Assembly: GCA_942492125.1 (NCBI GenBank)
Contig: CALODM010000042.1
Coordinates: 1-64,000 of the forward strand
Direction of reading: 5' to 3'
DNA length: 64,000 nucleotides
Origin: BCD1 sp942492125
GTDB taxonomy: Bacteria > Bacteroidota > Bacteroidia > Chitinophagales > Saprospiraceae
A program made the translations under genes and the position numbers. A model generated the notes under the pieces. It had not been told where the DNA came from and made no database searches. It saw nothing but the letters and a program-made list of their open reading frames with translations. Positions within the stretch are counted from its first letter, which is position 1; each line of letters starts with the position of its first letter. Shown piece by piece: positions 19,590 to 27,060 of the stretch.

Positions 19590-19623
19590 AGATGTTTTGG
19601 AACCTGCAGGTCCCAAAACATCT
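19590..19623. promoter_or_regulatory. Hairpin upstream of the TPR gene
   Basis: Perfect 11-bp inverted repeat AGATGTTTTGG / CCAAAACATCT with a 12-base loop that itself contains the palindrome CCTGCAGG. It lies between the rocD stop (19720) and the TPR gene start (19553). No T-run follows on either strand, so it is not a standard terminator; it may be a weak terminator of the upstream operon or a leader structure of the TPR/barrel transcript. Confidence 0.5.
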
Positions 19624-19719
19624 CTTAAACTATTTTAATGTGATGTTTTATTGTTCAAAGTGTTGATTTTTGGCTGATCTTTCCGTTATTTTCTATTGAG
19701 GCCAGATCGCCAAAACTGT

Positions 19720-20964
19720 TTATTGTTCAAAATCCATTATGGTATGAATAATAATATCACAGCATTCGTTCAGTTGATCCTCGGTCATTACCAGTGGAGG
19801 AGCAAAGCGAATGATATTGCCATGAGTGGGTTTGGCCAGTAATCCGTTTTCAGCAAGTTTGAGGCAGATGTTCCATGCCGTTTTGCTGTCTTCAGAATCA
19901 TTGATGACAATGGCATTCAATAATCCCTTTCCACGAACAAGATTCACGAGGTCTGATTTTTTAACGAGTTCCTCATGTAACCTGCTTCGGAAAAGTTCTC
20001 CCATTCTATAGGCATTTCCTGCAAGATCTTCTTCAAGTACTACTTGAAGGGCTGCCATAGCCACTGCACACGCCAGCGGATTACCTCCAAAGGTAGAGCC
20101 ATGCTCACCTGGTAAAATAGTCAGCATTATTTCATCTCTTGCCAGGACTGCTGAGACAGGAAAAACACCTCCGGAAAGGGCTTTGCCTAAAATCAGGATG
20201 TCTGGTTTGAAATCGAAATAATTACAGGCCAGCAATTTGCCGGTTCTGGCAATACCTGTCTGGACTTCATCTGCAATGAATAAAGCATTGTGTTTTTGGC
20301 AGAGAGCATAGGCGCCGGGCAGATAATGGTCATCAGGAACCACAACACCTGCTTCTCCCTGAATAGGTTCTACAATAAATCCAGCTACATGAGGATCTTT
20401 TAATGCTTCTTCAAGAGCATCGAGGTCATTATAGGGAATTATTTGATAACCAGGCATGTATGGGCCAAACCCACCTGTCGAGTCGGGGTCTGTAGAGGCA
20501 GAAATAACGCCCAGGGTACGGCCATGGAAATTGGCACTGGCAAAAATTATTTTGGCTTTATTGACGGGAACCCCTTTTACTTTATAGGCCCATTTGCGAC
20601 AAAGCTTGAGGGCAGTTTCTACGGCTTCCACTCCGGAATTGATGGGCAGCACTTTATCATAATCGAAATAATCTGTGATAAACTTTTCATAAGGCCCCAG
20701 CTGGTCGTTGTAAAAAGCCCTGGAAGTAAGTGTGAGTGTTTTAGCTTGCTCAGTAAGAGCCTCTATAATTCTCGGGTGACAATGTCCCTGGTTGACCGCC
20801 GAATAGGCAGATAAAAAGTCAAAGTATTTTTTACCTTCTGCATCCCATACGTAAACTCCTTCACCGCGGGCTAAAACGACGGGCAGGGGGTGGTAATTAT
20901 GGGCTCCGTAAACGTCTTCCATCTGCATCAGCTCTGCGGAGGATAATTTGGCTGTTGAAATCAT
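19720..20964 (-). CDS. rocD: Ornithine aminotransferase
   Basis: 414 residues, a class III PLP-dependent aminotransferase that turns ornithine and 2-oxoglutarate into glutamate semialdehyde and glutamate. 'DVYGAHNYHPLPVVLARGEG' at the N-terminus is characteristic of ornithine aminotransferase. The PLP lysine is in 'ILGKALSGGVFPVSAV', with 'ADEVQTGIARTG' upstream and 'HGSTFGGNPLACA' downstream. Cytoplasmic. It begins 24 bp after pncA on the same strand, so they are likely co-transcribed. Length is normal and there are no frameshifts. Confidence 0.96.
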   Translation of the reverse strand: MISTAKLSSAELMQMEDVYGAHNYHPLPVVLARGEGVYVWDAEGKKYFDFLSAYSAVNQGHCHPRIIEALTEQAKTLTLTSRAFYNDQLGPYEKFITDYFDYDKVLPINSGVEAVETALKLCRKWAYKVKGVPVNKAKIIFASANFHGRTLGVISASTDPDSTGGFGPYMPGYQIIPYNDLDALEEALKDPHVAGFIVEPIQGEAGVVVPDDHYLPGAYALCQKHNALFIADEVQTGIARTGKLLACNYFDFKPDILILGKALSGGVFPVSAVLARDEIMLTILPGEHGSTFGGNPLACAVAMAALQVVLEEDLAGNAYRMGELFRSRLHEELVKKSDLVNLVRGKGLLNAIVINDSEDSKTAWNICLKLAENGLLAKPTHGNIIRFAPPLVMTEDQLNECCDIIIHTIMDFEQ

Positions 20965-20988
20965 ATAGCTATTTTTATTTGTATTCTA

Positions 20989-21615
20989 TTAATAGTTGTT
21001 GTTGAGCACATCTTCGGAATTGATGATGATGACCCCCTTATTTTTCATTTCTGTCAAAGCATTCGGGATGTCGTCACCCTTCAGGCCAACTCCCCGGCAA
21101 CCATCTTCAACAAGATAAGTTTTATAGCCGAGATTCGCTGCGTCGATGGCTGTATATTTTACGCAATAATCGAGGGCAAGCCCCAATACAAAAACACGCG
21201 TAACTTTATTGAGTTGCAGGAAATCATGAAGTCCTGTCGATTTTTTATGGCCGTTGTCAAAGAAGCCTGAATAACTGTCTATGTCTTTATCCGTTCCCTT
21301 TTCAAAAACCCTGGTAATATTCGCAAGGTTCAGGGATTTCACGAATTCAGCTCCCGGACTTTCCTGAACACAATGAACAGGCCAGAGTATTTGGGGTAAT
21401 CCTCCCAATTCTGTTATTGATCCAATTTTCATGCCAGGGTGATTGATCGCAAAACTGCCATGGTCTTCCGGGTGCCAGTCCTGGGTAGCAACAACAAGAT
21501 CAAAAAAGTCGCTGAGCCGGTTTGCAACGGGAATCGTTTTATCTCCCTCTTCAACGGCCAAAGCACCGCCGGGACAAAAATCAATTTGAAGATCCACGAG
21601 GATTAATGCGTTCAT
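20989..21615 (-). CDS. pncA: Nicotinamidase
   Basis: 208 residues of the isochorismatase-like fold; converts nicotinamide to nicotinate in NAD salvage. Visible active-site elements are 'LILVDLQIDFCPGGAL' (catalytic Asp), the metal site 'QDWHPEDHGSF', the catalytic Lys region 'EKGTDKDIDSYSGF' and the nucleophilic Cys in 'GLALDYCVKYTA'. It lies between the DUF389 gene and rocD with about 25 bp on each side, consistent with one operon. Intact. Confidence 0.96.
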   Translation of the reverse strand: MNALILVDLQIDFCPGGALAVEEGDKTIPVANRLSDFFDLVVATQDWHPEDHGSFAINHPGMKIGSITELGGLPQILWPVHCVQESPGAEFVKSLNLANITRVFEKGTDKDIDSYSGFFDNGHKKSTGLHDFLQLNKVTRVFVLGLALDYCVKYTAIDAANLGYKTYLVEDGCRGVGLKGDDIPNALTEMKNKGVIIINSEDVLNNNY

Positions 21616-21640
21616 TTTTAGCTGTTTGAAAAATTATCAC

Positions 21641-23068
21641 TTAATAAGCAATTATCTGCATGGTGTCTAAATTCGCTCTTTTTACGAGGAAGTCATAAAT
21701 CTTTTTTTCGTCATTCCTCCTTTGGTACAAAGGCGTGTTTCTGTTCCATTTAACGATGAAAAGCGGAATGGAAATGGTTGTTTTATCGAAGGCACTTTTT
21801 TCGACATTGGCAAAACCTACTTCGTCCAGGCCAGGAAAAATAACCTTCAGTTCGTCCCCGATATTCTTCAGTGGAATACTCCTGGCATTAATACTGTCTA
21901 TTTTTTGAGTCAACTCATTGATTTGAGTTTGCTGATCGGTTCTTTCCTTATTGACGGTTTCCAGTTGATTGGCAATTTGCCCAAGGCTGGATAATTCCAG
22001 CTGCATTTTATTGATCCTCTCCAATCGGAGGGAGTTATCCTGAATGATGCTCAATCTGGTGTTCTCTAGTTTATATTCCGAGGCGAGCAGGTCATTGAAG
22101 TGATTCAGGGAGTCCTGGCTGATACTTCTGCCTAATAATTCCAGGACCAATTGATTGGTGGAGTCTCCCTTAACGAGGGAGTAATCAATGCAATTATCTG
22201 AAAAATGATCGCTGATGAACAATTCCGCTTTTTCCTTATCTCTTTGAAATACGATGAGGTCCCTGAGGATCCGGGCGCTTGGAAGGATAATCAGCAGACT
22301 GAAAATGGTGATAAAAATTCGGGTTCTTCTGGCGTCCTTTTCATCGAGGTGGGATTTAAATGGAAATTTCAAAAGCCTGATAATGATGTAGGTGGTCAGA
22401 GCAATGAAGAAAGAGTTAAGGAAGAACAGATAAAAAGCATTGAGCATTACCTGCCAGTTGCCATTCGCTATTCCATAACCACTGACGCACAGTGGAGGCA
22501 TCAGAGCTGTAGCGATGGCAACACCCGGAATAGCGTTGGATTGATCTTTTCTGGAGATGGAAATAATACCGGCCAGGCCTCCGAAGACAGCCACAAGGCT
22601 ATCGAGCAGGTTGGGACTGGTCCTTTTTAAAATCTCACTTGTCGGTTGTCCCAGCGGGGTAATATAAAAATAAAAGGTGCTGGTTATTAATGCAATGATG
22701 ATCGCAATGGTGAAATGCCGCAATGAAATGGTCAGAGCTTCCCGGTCATTAATTCCTATCGCAAGTCCGATACCCAAAATAGGAGCCATTAATGGGGAAA
22801 TAAGCATCGCACCAATAATAACAGCAGCAGAGTCCAGGTCCAAACCGAGGGATGCGATCATAATGGAACACATCAGCATCCATGCATTGGCCCCGCGCAT
22901 CTTTTTGCTGTTTTTTATATATATTACCGTGCCTTCCCTGCTCAATCCATGCTGAAGATCGAATAGGGCTGCAAACCAATCTTTGATAGCAATATACAAC
23001 TCGGTGAGTAGCTCATTGAAGGGCTTATTGGTTGGTCGTATTTTTTGTTCTTTAGAATTTTTCTCCAT
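21641..23068 (-). CDS. DUF389-family membrane protein
   Basis: 475 residues. The N-terminal half contains the DUF389 core: several hydrophobic segments with 'GANAWMLMCSIMIASLGLDL', 'AAVIIGAMLISPLMAPILGI', 'AIPGVAIATALMPPLCVSGY'. The C-terminal half (about 300-475) is soluble, with a coiled-coil stretch ('LGQIANQLETVNKERTDQQT') that may face the periplasm. The family is widespread and its function is not established. It is followed 25 bp later by pncA and preceded by lolD (55 bp), so it may be part of a four-gene transcript. Confidence 0.9.
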   Translation of the reverse strand: MEKNSKEQKIRPTNKPFNELLTELYIAIKDWFAALFDLQHGLSREGTVIYIKNSKKMRGANAWMLMCSIMIASLGLDLDSAAVIIGAMLISPLMAPILGIGLAIGINDREALTISLRHFTIAIIIALITSTFYFYITPLGQPTSEILKRTSPNLLDSLVAVFGGLAGIISISRKDQSNAIPGVAIATALMPPLCVSGYGIANGNWQVMLNAFYLFFLNSFFIALTTYIIIRLLKFPFKSHLDEKDARRTRIFITIFSLLIILPSARILRDLIVFQRDKEKAELFISDHFSDNCIDYSLVKGDSTNQLVLELLGRSISQDSLNHFNDLLASEYKLENTRLSIIQDNSLRLERINKMQLELSSLGQIANQLETVNKERTDQQTQINELTQKIDSINARSIPLKNIGDELKVIFPGLDEVGFANVEKSAFDKTTISIPLFIVKWNRNTPLYQRRNDEKKIYDFLVKRANLDTMQIIAY

Positions 23069-23123
23069 CGAGATAAATGATTAATCAGTGCTGAAGAATG
23101 TGGCTTTGTTCTTAGGTGAAATT

Positions 23124-23774
23124 TTACTTAATCAGTCCGTCCTCCATTTCCAGAATCCTGTCACTCATTTGGGCCAATTCCTGGTTGTGGGTTACAATGA
23201 CAAAGGTTTGGTTAAAATCTTCTCTTAATTTAAAGATTAACTGGTGTAATTCTTTTGAGGAAGCGGTATCCAGGTTACCGGATGGTTCATCCGCGAAAAT
23301 GATACCCGGATTGTTGATCAATGATCTGGCCACCGCCACCCTTTGCTGTTCCCCACCGGATAGCTGCGCAGGTTTATGGGTAAGACGTTCCGACAGGCCC
23401 AGGTAATCCAATAGCTCCTTGGCGCGGTGTTCTGTATCGGCAACTGATTTTTTTTGAATATAGGCCGGGATGCAAACATTTTCAAGGGCCGTAAATTCAG
23501 GCAGTAAATGGTGAAACTGAAAAATGAATCCAATATGACTATTTCTAAAAGCGGCTAGCTGCTTCTGGTTTAATTTAAGGACATCCTGTTCTTCAATAAA
23601 AAGGCTTCCCTTTTGAGCTTTGTCCAGTGTGCCCAGAATATGGAGTAAAGTACTCTTACCAGCTCCTGATTTACCGATAATGGAAACCACTTCTCCCTTT
23701 TTGATATGAAGATCAACACCTTTTAATACATGCAGGGTGCCATAGGATTTGTGGATATTGGTTGCTTTTATCAC
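23124..23774 (-). CDS. lolD: ABC transporter ATP-binding protein, LolD type
   Basis: 216 residues, a MacB/LolD-type ATPase. Walker A is 'GKSGAGKST', the Q-loop 'IFQFHHLLPEFTALENV' is LolD-like, the signature is 'LSGGEQQRVAVARSL', Walker B 'IIFADEPSGNLD' and the switch His 'VIVTHNQ'. LolD drives release of lipoproteins from the inner membrane with LolC/LolE permeases; no permease gene is adjacent, so the assignment to LolD rather than another MacB-type ATPase rests on the sequence pattern. First gene of the minus-strand group running to rocD. Confidence 0.87.
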   Translation of the reverse strand: MIKATNIHKSYGTLHVLKGVDLHIKKGEVVSIIGKSGAGKSTLLHILGTLDKAQKGSLFIEEQDVLKLNQKQLAAFRNSHIGFIFQFHHLLPEFTALENVCIPAYIQKKSVADTEHRAKELLDYLGLSERLTHKPAQLSGGEQQRVAVARSLINNPGIIFADEPSGNLDTASSKELHQLIFKLREDFNQTFVIVTHNQELAQMSDRILEMEDGLIK

Positions 23775-23893
23775 AGTTTATATTTTGGGGCTAAAATAGG
23801 GAAAATAAAGTGATATAAATAAATGGCTGTTGTTTAAAAGACAATAATGCTCTACTTTTATGTCGCTAGTGTAAATCACCAACATACTGAAAA

Positions 23894-24097
23894 ATGAAAG
23901 AAAAACAGGAAAAGGATGAAATGCGGGAGGTAGAACCGCTATTTGGCAAGAAATTCAACCTGTATGGGGGAATTTTTCTGCTCCTGCTTCTGGGCCTGGC
24001 AGTGACCAGACATATCTTGTTGGATGCCCCTTTTGGTGGAATTCAGCAGGAAGAAAACCAGGAGCAAGTGGATAGCCTTAAAATTGATAATGAATAG
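23894..24097 (+). CDS. Small single-pass membrane protein of unknown function
   Basis: 67 residues: a charged N-terminus rich in Lys and Glu, a single membrane segment 'GGIFLLLLLGLAVTRHILL' at about residues 28-47 and an acidic C-terminal tail. It lies 8 bp before dapF on the same strand and is likely translated from the same mRNA. The size, topology and position are consistent, but I do not recognise the family. Confidence 0.65.
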   Translation: MKEKQEKDEMREVEPLFGKKFNLYGGIFLLLLLGLAVTRHILLDAPFGGIQQEENQEQVDSLKIDNE

Positions 24098-24105
24098 AGG
24101 TTAAA

Positions 24106-24910
24106 ATGATGTCAGGAAAAATCCATTTTTACAAATACCAGGGCGCCGGGAACGATTTCATAATGATCGATGATTGGGATCGGCATTTTGACCAAAAGAA
24201 TTTTCAATTGATCAACCGCATTTGTGACCGCCGTTTCGGTATTGGGGCAGACGGAATGATCTTGTTGCAGCAACACCCGGAATATGACTTCGAAATGAAA
24301 TATTTCAATGCGGACGGTCTTGAAGGGTCTATGTGCGGCAACGGTGGCACGTTGTATCGTGTCTTTTGCTCATTTTTGGGTAGGTGTTATTGGCAGATGT
24401 GACTTCCTTCTTAGCCGTTGATGGGCCACATGAAGGCAGGGTTGTTGGTGATCTTATTGAACTGAAAATGATTAATGTTACCAGAGGTCGTGAAAAGAGG
24501 GGAGGTGTTTTACTTTTATGGATACCGGTTCCCCCCATTATGTCCGGTTCGTTGACAAACTAGAGGGCTTTGATGTTTCTGAGCGAAGCGTAAAAAAGTG
24601 CGTTATTCAGACCGTTTCAAGTCTAACGAGGCACCAATGTCAATTTTGTGCAAGTACCTGACTGGTGGTATCAAAAGTAGCGACCTACGAGAGTGGCGTT
24701 GAGGACGAAACCTTGTCTTGCGGAACCGGTATTGTAGCTTCCATGTCTTGCTTATTTTAAACATTCGGGAAATAAAGCCTGCGCTTGTCGATTTATCAGT
24801 GCAGCGAAAGGGCGGCCAACTCAAAGTGCGATTTAAAACCAATAAAATGACGGTTTCCATGGATATTTGGCTTATCGGCCCTGCCACCCCGGTCGTTTGA
24901 AGGTAATTCC
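24106..24910 (+). pseudogene. dapF: Diaminopimelate epimerase, broken by many frameshifts
   Basis: Converts LL- to meso-diaminopimelate for lysine and peptidoglycan synthesis. The first 85 residues are in one frame ('KYQGAGNDFIMIDDWD', 'RRFGIGADGMIL', then the first catalytic Cys in 'GSMCGNGG'). After about 24345 the frame changes repeatedly, but family segments are still readable piece by piece: 'IVSFAHFLGV', 'MDTGSPHYVRFV', 'ATYESGVEDETLSCGTG' with the second catalytic Cys, 'GGQLKVRF' and 'LIGPATPV'. At least five indels fall in 600 bp. Since this enzyme is normally essential, sequence error is more likely than true loss, unless another copy exists. The end is estimated. Confidence 0.85.
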
Positions 24911-25025
24911 TGGCAAAATCAAGTCATAATCGCTTCCGGAACTTTGCGCAGGGGAACCTTTCGGCGGCAAGTATACCACCAATCTCGCTTTCATCCCGAT
25001 AACAATCAACAGAAATCTGGAGGAC

Positions 25026-26819
25026 ATGGATAAACAGTACATGAACATGCGTAACCTGCTTTTCTGGCTTTTTGAAGTACATAAAGCAGAGGATCTATTT
25101 CAATTAGACAGTTTTAAAGACTATGACCGGGAAGCTATCGAAATGTTTCTACAGTCTTTGAAAGACTTTGCAGATGCCGAGCTTTTTCCCTTCTTTACAG
25201 AAATGGATCAGCAACCCGTAACATTTAAAAACGGACAGGTTATTGCCCATCCTCAGTTGAAAAATATCATTGAAAAGGCTGCTGGACTTGGTTGGCTTGG
25301 CCCTGTTTTTGACTATGAATATGGTGGGATGCAGATTCCGGAAACCATCTTTTTGGCGGGCAACCATATTATGGAGGCTGCCAATAACAGCGCAGTGGGG
25401 TATTTAAACCTGACGACGGGATCTGCCAACCTTATTTTGTCTTTTGGCAATGATACTTTGAAGGAGACTTATCTGCCGAAAATGGTGAGCGGCGCATGGC
25501 TGGGCACCATGGCTTTAACAGAACCTCAATCAGGTAGTTCCTTGGCTTTTTTGACTACCGCAGCAGAACCTGCGGAAGATGGATATTATAAAATAGAGGG
25601 GCAAAAGATCTTCATTTCAGGGGGGGATCATCAATATGCTGAAAATTTTGTGCACCTGACACTGGCGAGGATAAAAGGAGCTCCCGCCGGAACCAAGGGT
25701 ATATCCCTTTTCGTCGTACCTAAATTCAGACCAACTGAGGATGGAGGTCTGGAACCCAATGATGTGATCACCGCCGGAGATTTTCAGAAAATGGGACAAC
25801 GCGGATATGCCACCACACACCTGGTTTTCGGAGAAAATGATGATTGCAGAGGATGGCTTGTTGGAGCACCAAACCAGGGGTTGAAATATATGTTTCAGAT
25901 GATGAATGCGGCAAGGATCGATGTCGGGGCTACTGCAGCATCTACAGCTACTGCCGCATATTATGCTTCTCTGAATTATGCAGGCGAAAGAAAACAAGGT
26001 CAGGCGCTGAACAACCCCGGAAAAAACAGTGAGCAAACCCTTATCATCAATCATCCGGATGTTAAAAGAATGCTTTTGCTGCAAAAAGCCATTACCGAGG
26101 GAGCGATGAGTTTGCTTTTCGAATGCGCGCGACTGGAGGATCTGGCCAGAGAAGCGGTTGACAATAAAAATGGCGATTACCATTTGCTGGTAGATCTATT
26201 GACACCCATTGCTAAAACTTATCCTGCTGAAGCCGGACAAAGAGCTGTTAATAACGGTTTGCAGGTTTTGGGCGGTTATGGTTATTGTATGGATTTTCCC
26301 CTGCAACAATACTATCGCGATATCAGAATAATGGCTATTTACGAAGGTACAACGGGTATCCAATCGCTCGACTTACTGGGCCGGAAAATGATGATGAAAA
26401 ATGGAAGAGCTGTGGATTTGCTGGTGATGGCTATGGAAAAAACCATTCACGATGCCGTTGAATTTGAGCCATTGAGACCTTATGCCAAAATACTCGGAGA
26501 TAAACTTCGCTTAACGGACCAGGTTCTAAGGCAATTAGCCGCTTATGCCAGTAAAGGAGATCTGGAATCCTTTTTGGCAGATGCCACAGTTTTTATGGAG
26601 TTTGCCGGAACGCTCGTCGTCGCATGGCAATGGCTTAAAACAGGTATCGTCGCTTCCGAAGCTTTGAAGGAAAACGCGGAGGATAAGTTTTATTGGAGTA
26701 AGATACATACCATGAAGTTTTTCTTCCATTACGAGGTGCCAAAAATGGAAGGACTGGCCTTGATTTTGCAGAACAAGGAACGGCTTACTGTCGGTTCTGA
26801 AGTCCGGGGTTTTCTTTAA
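25026..26819 (+). CDS. Acyl-CoA dehydrogenase, long (AcdA/DmdC-like) type
   Basis: 597 residues, in the subgroup with an extra C-terminal domain. N-terminal helical domain to about residue 150, FAD-binding segment 'LGTMALTEPQSGSSLAFL', beta domain with 'KIFISGGDHQ', then the C-terminal helical domain with 'RDIRIMAIYEGTTGIQSLDL' where the Glu after Tyr is the expected catalytic base, and the acetyl-CoA dehydrogenase-like C-terminal extension beyond about 460. It oxidises an acyl-CoA thioester in fatty acid or amino acid breakdown; the chain length cannot be told. Cytoplasmic. No frameshifts, in contrast to dapF just upstream. Confidence 0.92.
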   Translation: MDKQYMNMRNLLFWLFEVHKAEDLFQLDSFKDYDREAIEMFLQSLKDFADAELFPFFTEMDQQPVTFKNGQVIAHPQLKNIIEKAAGLGWLGPVFDYEYGGMQIPETIFLAGNHIMEAANNSAVGYLNLTTGSANLILSFGNDTLKETYLPKMVSGAWLGTMALTEPQSGSSLAFLTTAAEPAEDGYYKIEGQKIFISGGDHQYAENFVHLTLARIKGAPAGTKGISLFVVPKFRPTEDGGLEPNDVITAGDFQKMGQRGYATTHLVFGENDDCRGWLVGAPNQGLKYMFQMMNAARIDVGATAASTATAAYYASLNYAGERKQGQALNNPGKNSEQTLIINHPDVKRMLLLQKAITEGAMSLLFECARLEDLAREAVDNKNGDYHLLVDLLTPIAKTYPAEAGQRAVNNGLQVLGGYGYCMDFPLQQYYRDIRIMAIYEGTTGIQSLDLLGRKMMMKNGRAVDLLVMAMEKTIHDAVEFEPLRPYAKILGDKLRLTDQVLRQLAAYASKGDLESFLADATVFMEFAGTLVVAWQWLKTGIVASEALKENAEDKFYWSKIHTMKFFFHYEVPKMEGLALILQNKERLTVGSEVRGFL

Positions 26820-26862
26820 GGTAAAAATCTGTTTTTTTTAATATGCCAACTTAAAAAAATCC

Positions 26863-26870
26863 TATCTTTG
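26863..26870 (+). promoter_or_regulatory. Probable -7 element (TATCTTTG) of valS
   Basis: TATCTTTG fits TAnnTTTG exactly and lies in the 241-bp spacer between the acyl-CoA dehydrogenase and valS, giving a leader of about 185 bases. No TTTG stands 19 bases upstream. The AT-rich run before it is compatible with a promoter. Confidence 0.5.
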
Positions 26871-26979
26871 CGGCATTTTCTGAGGAGTTTTTAGGAATGG
26901 GGGACTTTTGTGCCTTATCCCTGGATTAAAAGGGCCTTGCTTCCGGAACGATAAAATGATATTTGATGTTCATGCTCCA

Positions 26980-26999
26980 CACACTTTTTGAAAAGTGTG
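26980..26999. promoter_or_regulatory. Tight inverted repeat in the valS leader
   Basis: CACACTTTT and AAAAGTGTG separated by 2 bases, about 60 bases before the valS start codon and downstream of the likely promoter. There is no T-box anatomy (no specifier loop or antiterminator) in the leader. It could be an operator or a small leader hairpin. Confidence 0.3.
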
Positions 27000-27060
27000 C
27001 AGATTGTGATCTTTTGAGTTCCATAAATGAACTCTTTATTTAAGCAACAAAAACCTTTAC

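Noticed and set aside
25617..26183. 188-codon minus-strand open frame within the acyl-CoA dehydrogenase gene
   Set aside because: Shadow of a coding strand with all acyl-CoA dehydrogenase motifs.
26820..27060. T-box or other amino-acid riboswitch before valS
   Set aside because: No specifier hairpin, no conserved T-box sequence and no terminator/antiterminator pair could be found; only a small inverted repeat is present.
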